Below, piece by piece: positions 53,763 to 61,781 of a stretch of DNA of 64,000 bases. The DNA is from Aestuariispira insulae (GTDB lineage: Bacteria > Pseudomonadota > Alphaproteobacteria > UBA8366 > Aestuariispiraceae), in the NCBI RefSeq assembly GCF_003385955.1, contig NZ_QRDW01000002.1:1-64000 (forward strand). Reading direction: 5' to 3'. Position 1 is the first letter of the stretch, and every line of letters begins with the position of its first letter. The position numbers and the translations under genes are program-made. The notes beneath the pieces were generated by a model. That model saw only the letters and a program-made list of their open reading frames with translations. It was not told the origin of the DNA and did not search any database.

Positions 53763-55283
53763 ATGATACTCAGCTTCAAACGTGCTGCCACGGCGGTTGC
53801 CGGTGGTGTGATAGCGGCCTCCTTGATGGTGTCGGCGGCGATGGCCGAACCCACCAGGATCACCTTCCTTCATTTCAACGATCTTGACCGGATCGCGCCG
53901 AAAGATGCCAAGGGCGGCTTTGCGCCCCTGATGACCCTGTTGGCGCAGGAACGGGCCAGGGCGGAACATTCCGTCACCACTTTTGGCGGCGATCTGATCT
54001 CGCCGTCGCTCATGTCGGGCCTGACCAAGGGCAGCCAGATGGTCGAGCTGATGAATGCGGTTGGCACCGATGTGGCCGTGGTCGGCAATCATGAATTTGA
54101 TTTCGGGCCCGAGGTTGCGGCCAAGCGCATTGCGGAATCCAACTTCCCCTGGCTTGGCACCAACGTGCTGACCCAGGATGGCGGCCAGGCGGTCGGCACC
54201 AAGCCTTATCACATCATGGAAGCGGGCGGGTTCAAGATCGGCTTTTTCGGCCTGGTCACCCCGGAAACCCCTTTCCTGTCTTCGCCGGGCGAGGGGATCA
54301 AATTCCCGGAACTGGTCGCGACCGCCAAGAAAGCGGTAGAGGATCTCAAAGCCCAGGGCGCGGAGATCATTGTCGGCATCAACCATATCGATTTTGCCGA
54401 TGACCGGAAATTGGCGGCGGAAGTGCCGGGCATTCATCTGCTGTTGGGCGGCCATGATCATATTCCGGTCAACCTGGTCGAGCATGACGTCACCCTGGCC
54501 GAAGCCGGCAGCCAGGCCCATTATCTGAATGTGGTCCAGCTGGATGTGGAATGGGTCGAAAAGCGCGGTAAGAAAAAGCTGGATGTGTTGCCGACCTGGT
54601 CGGTGATCTCCACCCGTGGCGTGGTCGGTGAGCCCACTGTCCAGAAGATCGTGGATGGCCATATGAACAAGCTGGACCAGGAAATGAATGTGGAGATCGG
54701 TGTCTCCGAGACCGAGCTGGATACAAGGCGTTCCACCGTGCGTTCCACCGAATCCAACTTTGCCAACCTGATCGCGGATGCGTTGAAAGACGAGACCAAA
54801 GCGGACGTGGCCATGACCAATGGCGGCGGCATCCGGGGCGACAAGACCTATGATGCGGGCCATAAGCTGACCCGCAAGGATGTCTTGTCCGAGCTGCCCT
54901 TTGGCAATGTCACGGTCAAGCTGGAGCTGACCGGCGACCAGCTGTGGCAGGCGGTGGAGCATGCGGTTTCCAAGGTCGAGGATGGTGCTGGCCGGTTCAG
55001 CCATTATTCCGGCATGACCATGACATATGACCCGGCCAAGCCGGCGGGCGAGCGGGTGAGTGAAATCCTGGTCGGCGGCAAGCCGCTGGACAAGGCGAAG
55101 CTCTATACCCTGGCGACCAATGATTATGTCGCCAATGGCGGTGACGGCTTTAAGATGTTCAAGGAATCCAAACATCTGATCGACAAGGCGGCGGCCACGT
55201 TGATGGCAACCACCGTGATCAACTATATCAGTGAAAAAGGCACGATCGCGCCCAAGGTGGAAGGACGCATTTCCGCCCAGTGA
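53763..55283 (+). CDS. UshA-like 5'-nucleotidase/metallophosphatase
   Basis: This is a 506-residue periplasmic enzyme: a signal peptide (ends near AAMAEP), a metallophosphatase domain (LHFNDLDRI, GGDLISPS, GNHEFDFG, GINHIDFADD, GGHDHIPV) and a C-terminal 5'-nucleotidase domain (STESNFANLIADALKDE, NGGGIRGD, NDYVANGGDGF). It should remove phosphate from nucleotides or sugar nucleotides. In the first metal motif UshA has N-D-H-H, while this protein has N-D-L-D, so one His ligand is replaced. GGGGAGAG lies just before the ATG. Confidence 0.92.
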   Translation: MILSFKRAATAVAGGVIAASLMVSAAMAEPTRITFLHFNDLDRIAPKDAKGGFAPLMTLLAQERARAEHSVTTFGGDLISPSLMSGLTKGSQMVELMNAVGTDVAVVGNHEFDFGPEVAAKRIAESNFPWLGTNVLTQDGGQAVGTKPYHIMEAGGFKIGFFGLVTPETPFLSSPGEGIKFPELVATAKKAVEDLKAQGAEIIVGINHIDFADDRKLAAEVPGIHLLLGGHDHIPVNLVEHDVTLAEAGSQAHYLNVVQLDVEWVEKRGKKKLDVLPTWSVISTRGVVGEPTVQKIVDGHMNKLDQEMNVEIGVSETELDTRRSTVRSTESNFANLIADALKDETKADVAMTNGGGIRGDKTYDAGHKLTRKDVLSELPFGNVTVKLELTGDQLWQAVEHAVSKVEDGAGRFSHYSGMTMTYDPAKPAGERVSEILVGGKPLDKAKLYTLATNDYVANGGDGFKMFKESKHLIDKAAATLMATTVINYISEKGTIAPKVEGRISAQ

Positions 55284-55309
55284 TCCTCGGTTTTCTGGAG
55301 TTATGATGT

Positions 55310-55346
55310 CCCGGCCACCCTGTTCAGGTGGCCGGGTCTTTTTTGA
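55310..55346 (+). terminator. Intrinsic terminator after the 5'-nucleotidase gene
   Basis: CCCGGCCACC and GGTGGCCGGG form a 10-bp stem with a 7-base loop, followed by TCTTTTTTG. It is a textbook rho-independent terminator 27 bases past the stop. Confidence 0.92.
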
Positions 55347-55381
55347 GTTTTGTGTGAATGGTAAGAGCGGGGGAAACGGGC

Positions 55382-55819
55382 ATGTCCTATTGGCGGCCAA
55401 AAGAAATGATCAGTATGAAGGTTTTGGGGCTGGTGATGCGGGGCGATGCCCTGCTGGCCATGGAGGTGCCGGATGATGACGGCCGCCTGAAAGGTGTGCG
55501 CCCGCCGGGCGGCTCTATCGAGTTTGGCGAAAGCCGCGAGCAGGCGCTGCATCGGGAATTCCAGGAAGAGTTTGGCTGCCGGATCAGCATCGACGGCCCC
55601 TGGAAAGTGGTGGAAAACATCTATGACCATCATGGGGCGGCCGGGCACGAATATCTCTTTATCGCGCCGGTCACCCTGTTGGAGGCGGGCCTTTATCATC
55701 AGGATCGATTTGATATTCCGGGCGAAGGCCAGGCATCCTGGTTTTCGCGCAAGGATTTCACCGACGGCGGAATTGCCTTGTTCCCGGAAGTGCTGCTGCC
55801 GGAACTGAGCGAGGGCTGA
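55382..55819 (+). CDS. Nudix hydrolase
   Basis: This is a 145-residue Nudix protein with a full box: GGSIEFGESREQALHREF continues to QEEFGC. Such enzymes hydrolyse nucleoside diphosphates linked to another group. The N-terminal part (MKVLGLVMRGDALLAMEV) is the usual first strands. A long reading from 55358 is less likely; the ATG at 55382 has GGGGGAAA upstream. It is followed by an ICMT-like gene after 5 bases. Confidence 0.88.
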   Translation: MSYWRPKEMISMKVLGLVMRGDALLAMEVPDDDGRLKGVRPPGGSIEFGESREQALHREFQEEFGCRISIDGPWKVVENIYDHHGAAGHEYLFIAPVTLLEAGLYHQDRFDIPGEGQASWFSRKDFTDGGIALFPEVLLPELSEG

Positions 55820-55824
55820 TCATC

Positions 55825-56307
55825 ATGGCGGACAATCCTCTCCCCGATGGCCGAGACGAGCCGGGTGTGCGTATTCCGCCGCCGCTGATCTTTACATCCT
55901 TCCTGCTGGCAGGATTGTGGTTTGATTCTCCTTGGTTTACGGGTGAGATGACCGCCGCCTGGCAGATGGGGGCTGGCGGAATCTGGGCCGGTCTCTGGCT
56001 CGGGCTGATCATTGTCTGTTTCCTTGATCATCTGGCCAGCGGCACCAATGTGGAGCCCTGGCGGCCGACCACCAAGGTGATCCAGTCCGGCCCCTATGCC
56101 TGGTCGCGCAACCCGATCTATCTGGGCATGGCGGGCTTTTGCGAAGGCATTGCCCTGATGGGGGCCAGCTGGGGCGCGTTGATAGCCGTGATCCCGGCCA
56201 TGCTGGTGATCCATTTCCATATCATCAAAAAGGAAGAACGCTATCTGGCGGCCAAATTCGGGGATGAATATCTGGATTACAAGGCACGGGTAAGGCCCTG
56301 GCTCTAA
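55825..56307 (+). CDS. Isoprenylcysteine carboxyl methyltransferase-like membrane protein
   Basis: This is a 160-residue membrane protein with about four helices and the C-terminal ICMT/PEMT motif: SGPYAWSRNPIYLGM, then HIIKKEERYLAAKFGDEYLDYKARVRPWL in two pieces. Bacterial members methylate unknown, probably lipid-like or thiol, acceptors. It is coupled to the Nudix gene. Confidence 0.88.
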   Translation: MADNPLPDGRDEPGVRIPPPLIFTSFLLAGLWFDSPWFTGEMTAAWQMGAGGIWAGLWLGLIIVCFLDHLASGTNVEPWRPTTKVIQSGPYAWSRNPIYLGMAGFCEGIALMGASWGALIAVIPAMLVIHFHIIKKEERYLAAKFGDEYLDYKARVRPWL

Positions 56308-56426
56308 TTTAAGGCGGTTCTGATTTCGGGGACACTGAATTTGCCCGTCCGGGCTGGATTTTCGGTTGCTCCGCCTGCCATGATATTCCAGTCTGGCAAA
56401 AAGCAGGCTAACGGGACGGGGGCGTC

Positions 56427-57677
56427 ATGAAGATTTGCGTGCTGGGCGGTGGCGTGGTTGGCACCACGGCAGCCTGGATGTTGTCGGAAGCGGGCCATGA
56501 CATTGTTTTGGTGGAACAAAGCAAGCGCATGGCGGCGGCCACCAGCCATGCTAACGCCTCGCTGCTGACCCCGGGCCATTCCATGGCCTGGAATTCCCCC
56601 CGCGCCCCGATTGATTTCCTGAAATCCTGGCTGGACCGTGATCCGGTCATGAAAATGCGGCTGAAAAGCCTTTGGAAATCCTTTCCCTGGATCTGGCATT
56701 TCCTGCGACGCTGTCCGCCGCAGGCGGTGGAGCGGCTGAACGGCCTGCTCTTGCGCCTGTCCCTGGAAAGCACGGAAAAAACCGAGGCGCTGACCCAGTC
56801 GCTGGGGCTGGATGTTTCATTGGATTCAAAAGGCCTGCTCTATTGGCATGGCAGTGAAGCGGGTTTGGAACAAGACCGCAAACATGCGGATTGGGTCAGC
56901 CGTCAGGGGTTGGATGCCCGGATCATATCGGCGGACGAGGTGCTGCGCCTGCAACCGGCTCTGGCGGACCGGCGCAATCCGGTGGTCGGCGGCTATTATG
57001 TTAGGGAAGACCGGGTGGCCGACGCCAGGGCGCTGACCCATCAGCTGGGAATCCAGCTGTTGCTGCATGGCCAGGAGATCCTTTGCGAGCATGAATTGCA
57101 GGGCTTCGTCAAAGAAGGGGGGCGTATTTGCGCCGTGCGTACGAACCGAGGCGAGATTGAGGCTGATGCCTTCGTTCTGGCGCTGGGCCCCTGGACGGGC
57201 CAGGCCCTGCGGCAGTTGAAGGTGGGGTTTCCGATCAATCCGGCCAAGGGCTATTCCATGACGCTTTCGCTGCATGAAGAAGTGGCGCCCTTGCAGATCA
57301 GTGGCATGGATGCGGATGAATATGTCACCTTTGCCATGCTGGGTGACCGTCTGCGGGTTACATCCTATGCGCATTTTGACGGTTTTGACCTGTCCACGCC
57401 GGAAGGGCGCTTTGCCCGCCACCGGCGCGCGGTGGATGACAATTTCCCGGGGCTGGTGGACTGGACCGCGGAAACCAAGAAATGGTGCGGCCTGCGCCCC
57501 ATGTCCCCGGACGGCCTGCCGACCATTGACCGGGTGCCGGGCCATGACAATCTTTGGCTGAATGCCGGCCATGGCTATCTGGGCTGGACGCTTGCGGTCT
57601 TGAGCGCCGAGATGCTGCGGGACCGAATGGACGGGGTGACCGGGGCGACGCCGGACGGCCTCGGCTGGCGCTGGTAA
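56427..57677 (+). CDS. DadA-like FAD-dependent D-amino-acid dehydrogenase
   Basis: This is a 416-residue DAO-type flavoprotein. The FAD-binding start is ICVLGGGVVGTTAAWMLSEAGHDIVLVE, with the typical DadA follow-up TSHANASLLTPGHSMAWNSP (split here by position) and a C-terminal GLRPMSPDGLPTIDR and NAGHGYLGWTLA. DadA oxidatively deaminates D-amino acids at the inner membrane. Substrate range cannot be read from sequence. No alanine racemase (dadX) is adjacent. Confidence 0.9.
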   Translation: MKICVLGGGVVGTTAAWMLSEAGHDIVLVEQSKRMAAATSHANASLLTPGHSMAWNSPRAPIDFLKSWLDRDPVMKMRLKSLWKSFPWIWHFLRRCPPQAVERLNGLLLRLSLESTEKTEALTQSLGLDVSLDSKGLLYWHGSEAGLEQDRKHADWVSRQGLDARIISADEVLRLQPALADRRNPVVGGYYVREDRVADARALTHQLGIQLLLHGQEILCEHELQGFVKEGGRICAVRTNRGEIEADAFVLALGPWTGQALRQLKVGFPINPAKGYSMTLSLHEEVAPLQISGMDADEYVTFAMLGDRLRVTSYAHFDGFDLSTPEGRFARHRRAVDDNFPGLVDWTAETKKWCGLRPMSPDGLPTIDRVPGHDNLWLNAGHGYLGWTLAVLSAEMLRDRMDGVTGATPDGLGWRW

Positions 57678-57835
57678 GTCTTCTTTGGAAACTGTCTGAT
57701 TCTTTTACAGGTCTCATTTTTGGCGCGGATTGGTATTTTGATAAGTTGTTGAAATAAAATGAATTAACCATATTGGCATTATGCTTGCTAATAAGAAGGT
57801 GAAAAATTAGTTCAGTGATCGAAAGTCTGCACTCC

Positions 57836-58381
57836 ATGAAGAATATCCTGTCCCTGCTGGCGGTTGCCGCCCTGACGGTTATGACGGCACCCCAGGCAGC
57901 TGATGCGGCCCTGGCCGACAGCTGCTCTGTTGCGACGGATCTGCCCTGCCGCGGTGCCGGGAATGATAAGAAGCAAGCGGTTGAAGACGCGCTCTATGAT
58001 GTGGTCGGCATGGATTACGACCTTGATTATGTGTCCACCGGCAATGCCAATGACATCATGATTGACGGCTTTCAATTCACCTTCACCGTTGACCGCAAGG
58101 GCAAGATCAACGGCGGCAATTGGGTTGATACGCTGGGCCGGGGCATGGTGGATTTCCTGACCGTGAAATCCGGCCGTGAATTCCTGCTCCAGGAAGTGGC
58201 CAATCCCAATGGCGGCAGCTTTACCTTTTTTGAGAGCATCAATGGCGGCGGAAAATCCTATTTCCCCAGCATCTCCCATGTCCGTCTCTGGTGGGACGAG
58301 GCGGTTGATGTGCCGCTCGGCGGCATGTTGGGCCTGACCCTGGTCGGTCTGGCCGGCCTTGCGGCCCGCCGCAAATATTGA
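57836..58381 (+). CDS. Exported protein with PEP-CTERM/VPLPA-like sorting tail
   Basis: This is a 181-residue protein with a signal peptide (MKNILSLLAVAALTVM to AADAALAD) and an unrecognised beta-rich middle with two Cys. The C-terminus is a tripartite tail: VDVPLGG, a hydrophobic helix (LGLTLVGLAGLAA) and basic RRKY. This resembles VPLPA/PEP-CTERM signals recognised by exosortase, usually in exopolysaccharide producers. No exosortase is in the window. A GTG at 57815 is an alternative start. Confidence 0.75.
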   Translation: MKNILSLLAVAALTVMTAPQAADAALADSCSVATDLPCRGAGNDKKQAVEDALYDVVGMDYDLDYVSTGNANDIMIDGFQFTFTVDRKGKINGGNWVDTLGRGMVDFLTVKSGREFLLQEVANPNGGSFTFFESINGGGKSYFPSISHVRLWWDEAVDVPLGGMLGLTLVGLAGLAARRKY

Positions 58382-58434
58382 GTTCACAAGAAAACCGGAT
58401 CCCGTCTTGGCCAAGGGCGGGGTCTTAGGATGAG

Positions 58435-58469
58435 AAACCCCGGTGGAATTGCACCGGGGGTTTGTTTTG
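58435..58469 (+). terminator. Intrinsic terminator after the sorting-tail protein gene
   Basis: AAACCCCGGTG pairs with CACCGGGGGTTT around GAATTG, followed by GTTTTG. It ends the plus-strand gene at 58381 and lies before the convergent LysE gene. Confidence 0.82.
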
Positions 58470-58491
58470 TTCAATTCATTGAATTCGTTGA

Positions 58492-59139
58492 TCAGTCCGT
58501 GATCAGCAGACGCAGGCCTGCGGCGGTAAACAAGCCGCCCAGGGCCGTTTCGATCCAGGATTTGGCCCGCGCATAGACCCCCACCATAACCGGGGTGGAA
58601 AAGACCAGCGCATAGCCGCCAAAAATAACCAGCCCCAGCAGGAAACAGCCCAAAAGGATCACAACCGGCAGGATGGCCGGGGCCTCGGCCGGCAGGGCCA
58701 GGGTGAAAATGGCAGCCCAGGATAAAACCGCCTTGGGGTTGGTCAGATGGATCGCCAGGCCGCGCCGGTAAAACGTACCGTGGCCGGTTTCCCTTTTGTT
58801 AAATCCGGCGACGGCTGCATCGGCGTGCAGGCCCTTTCTGGCCGATTGGAAGGATTTCCAGGCCAGCCAGAGAAGATAGCAGCCGCCTAACAGCCGCATG
58901 ATTTCAAACGCGCCTTCGAAACGGGCCAGCAATCCGCCAAGCCCGAACGCGGCCAATGAACCCCAGAAGACTGAGCCGGATATCACCCCGGCGGCAAGAG
59001 ACAGGCCGGCGGACCGTCCCGCCCGCATGGCTGTGCCCATGATCGCCAATGTGGCGGGGCCGGGACTGGCGGTGGCCACGATGTAGGTGCCAAAGGCCAG
59101 CAGAAATTGCGGCCAGTAAATCTGGATCATCTCGACCAT
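58492..59139 (-). CDS. LysE/RhtB family exporter
   Basis: This is a 215-residue six-helix membrane exporter with VATASPGPATLAIMGTA in the first loop and HLTNPKAVLSWAAIF in the middle. The ATG at 59139 has AAGGAG 9 bases upstream, so the much longer upstream frame is discarded. Its leader region holds a run of hairpins and a possible attenuator, suggesting metabolite control. The substrate is unknown. Confidence 0.88.
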   Translation of the reverse strand: MVEMIQIYWPQFLLAFGTYIVATASPGPATLAIMGTAMRAGRSAGLSLAAGVISGSVFWGSLAAFGLGGLLARFEGAFEIMRLLGGCYLLWLAWKSFQSARKGLHADAAVAGFNKRETGHGTFYRRGLAIHLTNPKAVLSWAAIFTLALPAEAPAILPVVILLGCFLLGLVIFGGYALVFSTPVMVGVYARAKSWIETALGGLFTAAGLRLLITD

Positions 59140-59198
59140 GATCAATGCTCCTTTGTTACAAAGGCCATTGAAACCATCGTCAGGGGGAACAGGAAGCG

Positions 59199-59461
59199 AA
59201 GAATTGTTCCAAAGACAATTCTTTGTTTCAGCGCAAAAAAAAAGGGAGGATATCCTCCCGATTTTAACTGTGAAAAAATTTAAAGAACCTTCCCCCCGGC
59301 GCGGATATCGAGGGAGGATATCCTTTTGCGTCGCCGGACCCTGCCAGTGGTGCAGGGAAGTTATTTGCCGCGGCCTTTTGGGTCCTAGAGGCTTGGGTGA
59401 TTTGGGATGGTGAGGAACCCAAACGGCCGCGGCAAAGAGGGTCAACATGTTGCGTGTTGAC
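59199..59461 (-). ncRNA. Structured leader or small RNA upstream of LysE gene
   Basis: Six hairpins follow one another in 263 bases, named here by their ends: AAGAATTGT/ACAATTCTT (59199-59223), the 16-base palindrome 59244-59259, a two-tier stem CCGGCG/GGATATC (59296-59337), CCCTGC/GCAGGG (59339-59357), a long stem GCCGCGGCC-TTTGGG/CCCAAA-GGCCGCGGC (59367-59433) and GTCAACA/TGTTGAC (59441-59461). No coding frame explains them. The minus strand would place them in the 5' leader of the LysE gene. It could also be a separate small RNA; no known RNA family was recognised. Confidence 0.5.
59235..59259 (-). terminator. Intrinsic terminator or attenuator upstream of LysE gene
   Basis: On the minus strand the palindrome GGGAGGATATCCTCCC is followed directly by nine T. 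It ends about 95 bases before the LysE ATG. The same 12-mer GGGAGGATATCC occurs again at 59312-59323, so that upstream copy could pair with the terminator arm and stop it forming. Confidence 0.65.
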
Positions 59462-59638
59462 GGTGGGCCGGTGACCTGTCAGGGCATTTGATTGGTCATC
59501 AACCCGTAAAACAACAGTAGCCGGGCTGGCGGAGGATTTCTATCGAAGGAAAGTAAACCCAGAGATTACAATGTAAACGAGCGTTACAATGATTAAGATC
59601 TGTTAACCAACGCTCCCCATTAACAACAGGTCTCTTCA

Positions 59639-60379
59639 CTATAGCGAGCTGTCGAAACGATAGCCCACCGGGCGCACGGTGATGATATGCTTGGGATCGT
59701 TGGGCTGCTCTTCCAGTTTTTTGCGCAGGCGGTTGATCAGAACATCAATGCTTCTGTCGCCCGGCTGCCATTCCCGTTTCAGGGCCATCTCGCACAGCTG
59801 GTCGCGGCTCAGGGTCGCGCCGGCATTCTGTATCAGGATGGAAAGCAAATCACATTCGGTCTGGGTCAGTGTGGTTGCCTCACCCTTGTCATCTATCAGG
59901 GACTGGCGACCGGGATCAAACTGCCAGGGGCCGATTGTAACCGTGTCACCGGATATCTCGGCCCCGTCCGATTGGGATTGCCGCCGTTTCAGAGCCTTCC
60001 GGATTCGGGCGCGCAGCACCTGGTGGTCAAAGGGCTTTCGCAGATAATCGTCGGCACCCAGCTCCAGGCTTAAGACCTCATCGGATTCTGTATCACGCGC
60101 GGTGAGCACGATTAGCGCACAACTCACTTTGGAAAAAACCGGCACCAGATCAAATCCGGATACATCCGGCAGGCCCAGATCCAGCAAGACCAGATCATAG
60201 GAATGTAATTGGAATTGCTTTTGGGCGGCCGCACCGTCCCCGGCAAAATCGATCCGATACCCCTCTTCCTTGAGGACGGCCTGGATCATTCTCTGGATTA
60301 GTGGGTCATCCTCCACCACGAGGATCCGTGATGAACCTACCTGCAACATTTCACCCGTTCTGTGCCCGTTAAAACTCAT
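59639..60379 (-). CDS. OmpR-family response regulator
   Basis: This is a 246-residue two-domain regulator: receiver (VEDDPL acidic pair, phospho-Asp in LVLLDLGLP, Lys in YLRKPFDHQ) and a C-terminal winged helix (LTQTECDLLSILIQNAG, SIDVLINRLRKKLEEQPND, VGYRF). No histidine kinase gene is adjacent; the large orphan kinase at 44765 is a possible but unproven partner. An ATG at residue 11 is an alternative start. Confidence 0.93.
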   Translation of the reverse strand: MSFNGHRTGEMLQVGSSRILVVEDDPLIQRMIQAVLKEEGYRIDFAGDGAAAQKQFQLHSYDLVLLDLGLPDVSGFDLVPVFSKVSCALIVLTARDTESDEVLSLELGADDYLRKPFDHQVLRARIRKALKRRQSQSDGAEISGDTVTIGPWQFDPGRQSLIDDKGEATTLTQTECDLLSILIQNAGATLSRDQLCEMALKREWQPGDRSIDVLINRLRKKLEEQPNDPKHIITVRPVGYRFDSSL

Positions 60380-60666
60380 CAGTCCATATTATCGAATTCA
60401 GTGCCATTGTCCCACTAAAAACCTTAATAATTTGCAAATGCTTATGCATCTTATGCGATTAATTATTCAAGATAAATGCACTCCATAAGTGCTTACGTTA
60501 TATTGCGCGTTTTGGATCAGTTTTTTTGTTTTTCCCCGGCAATTTCGGACCTGCGTCAATTTAGACCTTGGTGAAGGCAGGGGGGAGTCATTACCCTGTG
60601 GTGGCCGGAACCTTCGGCATGAAAAAAAACATAAAAAACAAAATAGAACAGAGGGAGCGCTGTCCC
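60380..60666. other. AT-rich intergenic region
   Basis: This 287-base gap separates the divergent response regulator and small membrane protein genes. It is AT-rich in 60400-60520 and holds repeats of CTTATGC near 60438-60460. Both promoters should lie here, but no consensus is clear enough to call. Confidence 0.45.
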
Positions 60667-61005
60667 GTGAATATCTGGTTTCTCATCCTGGTGCTGGCCA
60701 CGCCGGTGCCGCTGTATTTTGCCCAGTCCCGTCCGACCCTGGGCCAGAAGGTCTTCCTGATCTTCATTGGTATTCTGATTGCCAATATCTTACTGAATCT
60801 GGCTCTGGGGAGCATGTGGTCGGAGATCATCGCCGAAGTGAATGCCACGGCCGAGCCCAGTGCCGAACAAATCGCCGCCCGGGATCTGGCCCAGGTGCGC
60901 AAGACGACCCTGATGTTCGGCGGCTGGCTGCCGGCGGGCATGCTGGTCGGGATCTGGTGGTTGATCCTTAAGGTGGCGCGCCGGGCGAGTGGCCAGGCGG
61001 CCTGA
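60667..61005 (+). CDS. Small membrane protein of unknown function
   Basis: This is a 112-residue protein with three hydrophobic stretches (NIWFLILVLATPVPLYF, VFLIFIGILIANILLNLAL and MFGGWLPAGMLVGIWWLIL). An amphipathic acidic linker (TAEPSAEQIAARDLAQVRK) lies before the last. The GTG at 60667 has GGGAG 9 bases upstream and is preferred to ATGs at 60619 and earlier. The family is not recognised. Confidence 0.65.
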   Translation: MNIWFLILVLATPVPLYFAQSRPTLGQKVFLIFIGILIANILLNLALGSMWSEIIAEVNATAEPSAEQIAARDLAQVRKTTLMFGGWLPAGMLVGIWWLILKVARRASGQAA

Positions 61006-61014
61006 CGATTACCT

Positions 61015-61043
61015 AAAAAAACGGCCGGGAAAAATCCCGGCCG
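61015..61043 (-). terminator. Intrinsic terminator of the 35-residue protein gene
   Basis: On the minus strand CGGCCGGGA and TCCCGGCCG form a 9-bp stem with a 4-base loop, followed by seven T. It lies 43 bases past the stop of the small minus-strand gene and may also end the plus-strand gene at 61005. Confidence 0.85.
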
Positions 61044-61085
61044 GGAAGGCTATTGATTACTCTTCGCGCAAAATGACAGGGGAAT

Positions 61086-61193
61086 TCAAAGCCCGAACAA
61101 GGCATACCAGACGAGGCCACCGCTCAGGCCGAGGAAAACCGAAATGGCCAGCAGCGTGGAAACGATCTGTGTGACGTTAAGCGTTTTTTCCAT
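61086..61193 (-). CDS. 35-residue single-helix membrane protein
   Basis: This short reading frame gives MEKTLNVTQIVSTLLAISVF followed by LGLSGGLVWYALFGL. It is one transmembrane helix with an N-terminal cytosolic tail. It has GGGAGGGA just before the ATG and an intrinsic terminator just after the stop, so it is a complete transcription unit. The look is that of small subunits of respiratory or transport complexes, but no family is assigned. Confidence 0.75.
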   Translation of the reverse strand: MEKTLNVTQIVSTLLAISVFLGLSGGLVWYALFGL

Positions 61194-61504
61194 TGGTCCC
61201 TCCCAATAAAACGGGTTAACGAGAACGGATGCGTTTTTTACAACCTATGCGCTTTATGTTAACAGAGCGAATGCGGGAGTCAAACGACAAAAAAACTAAG
61301 TAAACTCATTTCGCAGGGCAGCAAAAAACACATTGTCGGGATTCAATAACTTCCCGCGCTGCAACATATAAATGGGTTTATTACGATTAAATCTCCGCAA
61401 CTATCGCCGGAACTGTTCGATTTAACCAACAGGGAATACCGGTTTGGGGAAGTGGGGCAAATATTCAACCGGGGCGAGTTTTGCCCGTAAAAGCGGAAAA
61501 TCAA
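61194..61504. other. AT-rich intergenic region
   Basis: This gap lies between the 35-residue gene and the tRNA terminator. It is AT-rich with several TTAAC and TTTTTT words and should hold the small gene's promoter. No open frame or hairpin that I can support was seen. Confidence 0.45.
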
Positions 61505-61543
61505 TAAAAGCGAGGCCGCTCAACCCTTGCGGGGAGCGGCCTC
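61505..61543 (-). terminator. Intrinsic terminator of the tRNA gene
   Basis: On the minus strand GAGGCCGCTC and GAGCGGCCTC form a 10-bp stem, followed by GCTTTTATTG. It starts 7 bases after the CCA end of the tRNA. Confidence 0.88.
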
Positions 61544-61549
61544 AAGCTT

Positions 61550-61625
61550 TGGTGGCGGATCAGGGATTTGAACCCCGGACACATGGATTATGATTCCACT
61601 GCTCTAACCACTGAGCTAATCCGCC
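61550..61625 (-). tRNA. tRNA with CAU anticodon (Met elongator or Ile2)
   Basis: The 76-base gene folds fully: acceptor GGCGGAT/ATCCGCC, D-arm GCTC AGTGGTTA GAGC, anticodon stem GTGGA/TCCAT with loop ATCATAA (CAT), T-arm CGGGG TTCAAAT CCCTG, and an encoded CCA. The lack of an initiator-type C-A mismatch at the acceptor top excludes initiator tRNA. The D-arm TTAGCTCAGTGGTTAGAGCAG matches E. coli tRNA-Ile2, but other parts recall alphaproteobacterial elongator Met, so identity is left open. Confidence 0.93.
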
Positions 61626-61781
61626 GTTTGTGTGCGCCCTGCACGGCCAATCGCCTGCTGCCGGGTGCGGGGCGGTTTTTACGTCTCAGGCGGGCTGGTG
61701 TCAAGCGGCGAGATCATAAAAATGTCACTTTTTTTCAAGTGCCCATTTCACACGAGAAGACGCGCTGGACGAATGCCGGGA

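Noticed and set aside
53667-55400. Long minus-strand frame (577 codons) opposite the 5'-nucleotidase gene
   Set aside because: It is the shadow of the UshA-like gene, with His/Gly/Gln-rich composition and no motif.
59140-59638. Known structured RNAs (RNase P, SRP RNA, tmRNA) as explanation of the hairpin region
   Set aside because: None of their conserved sequence motifs is visible, and the hairpins are simple serial stems.
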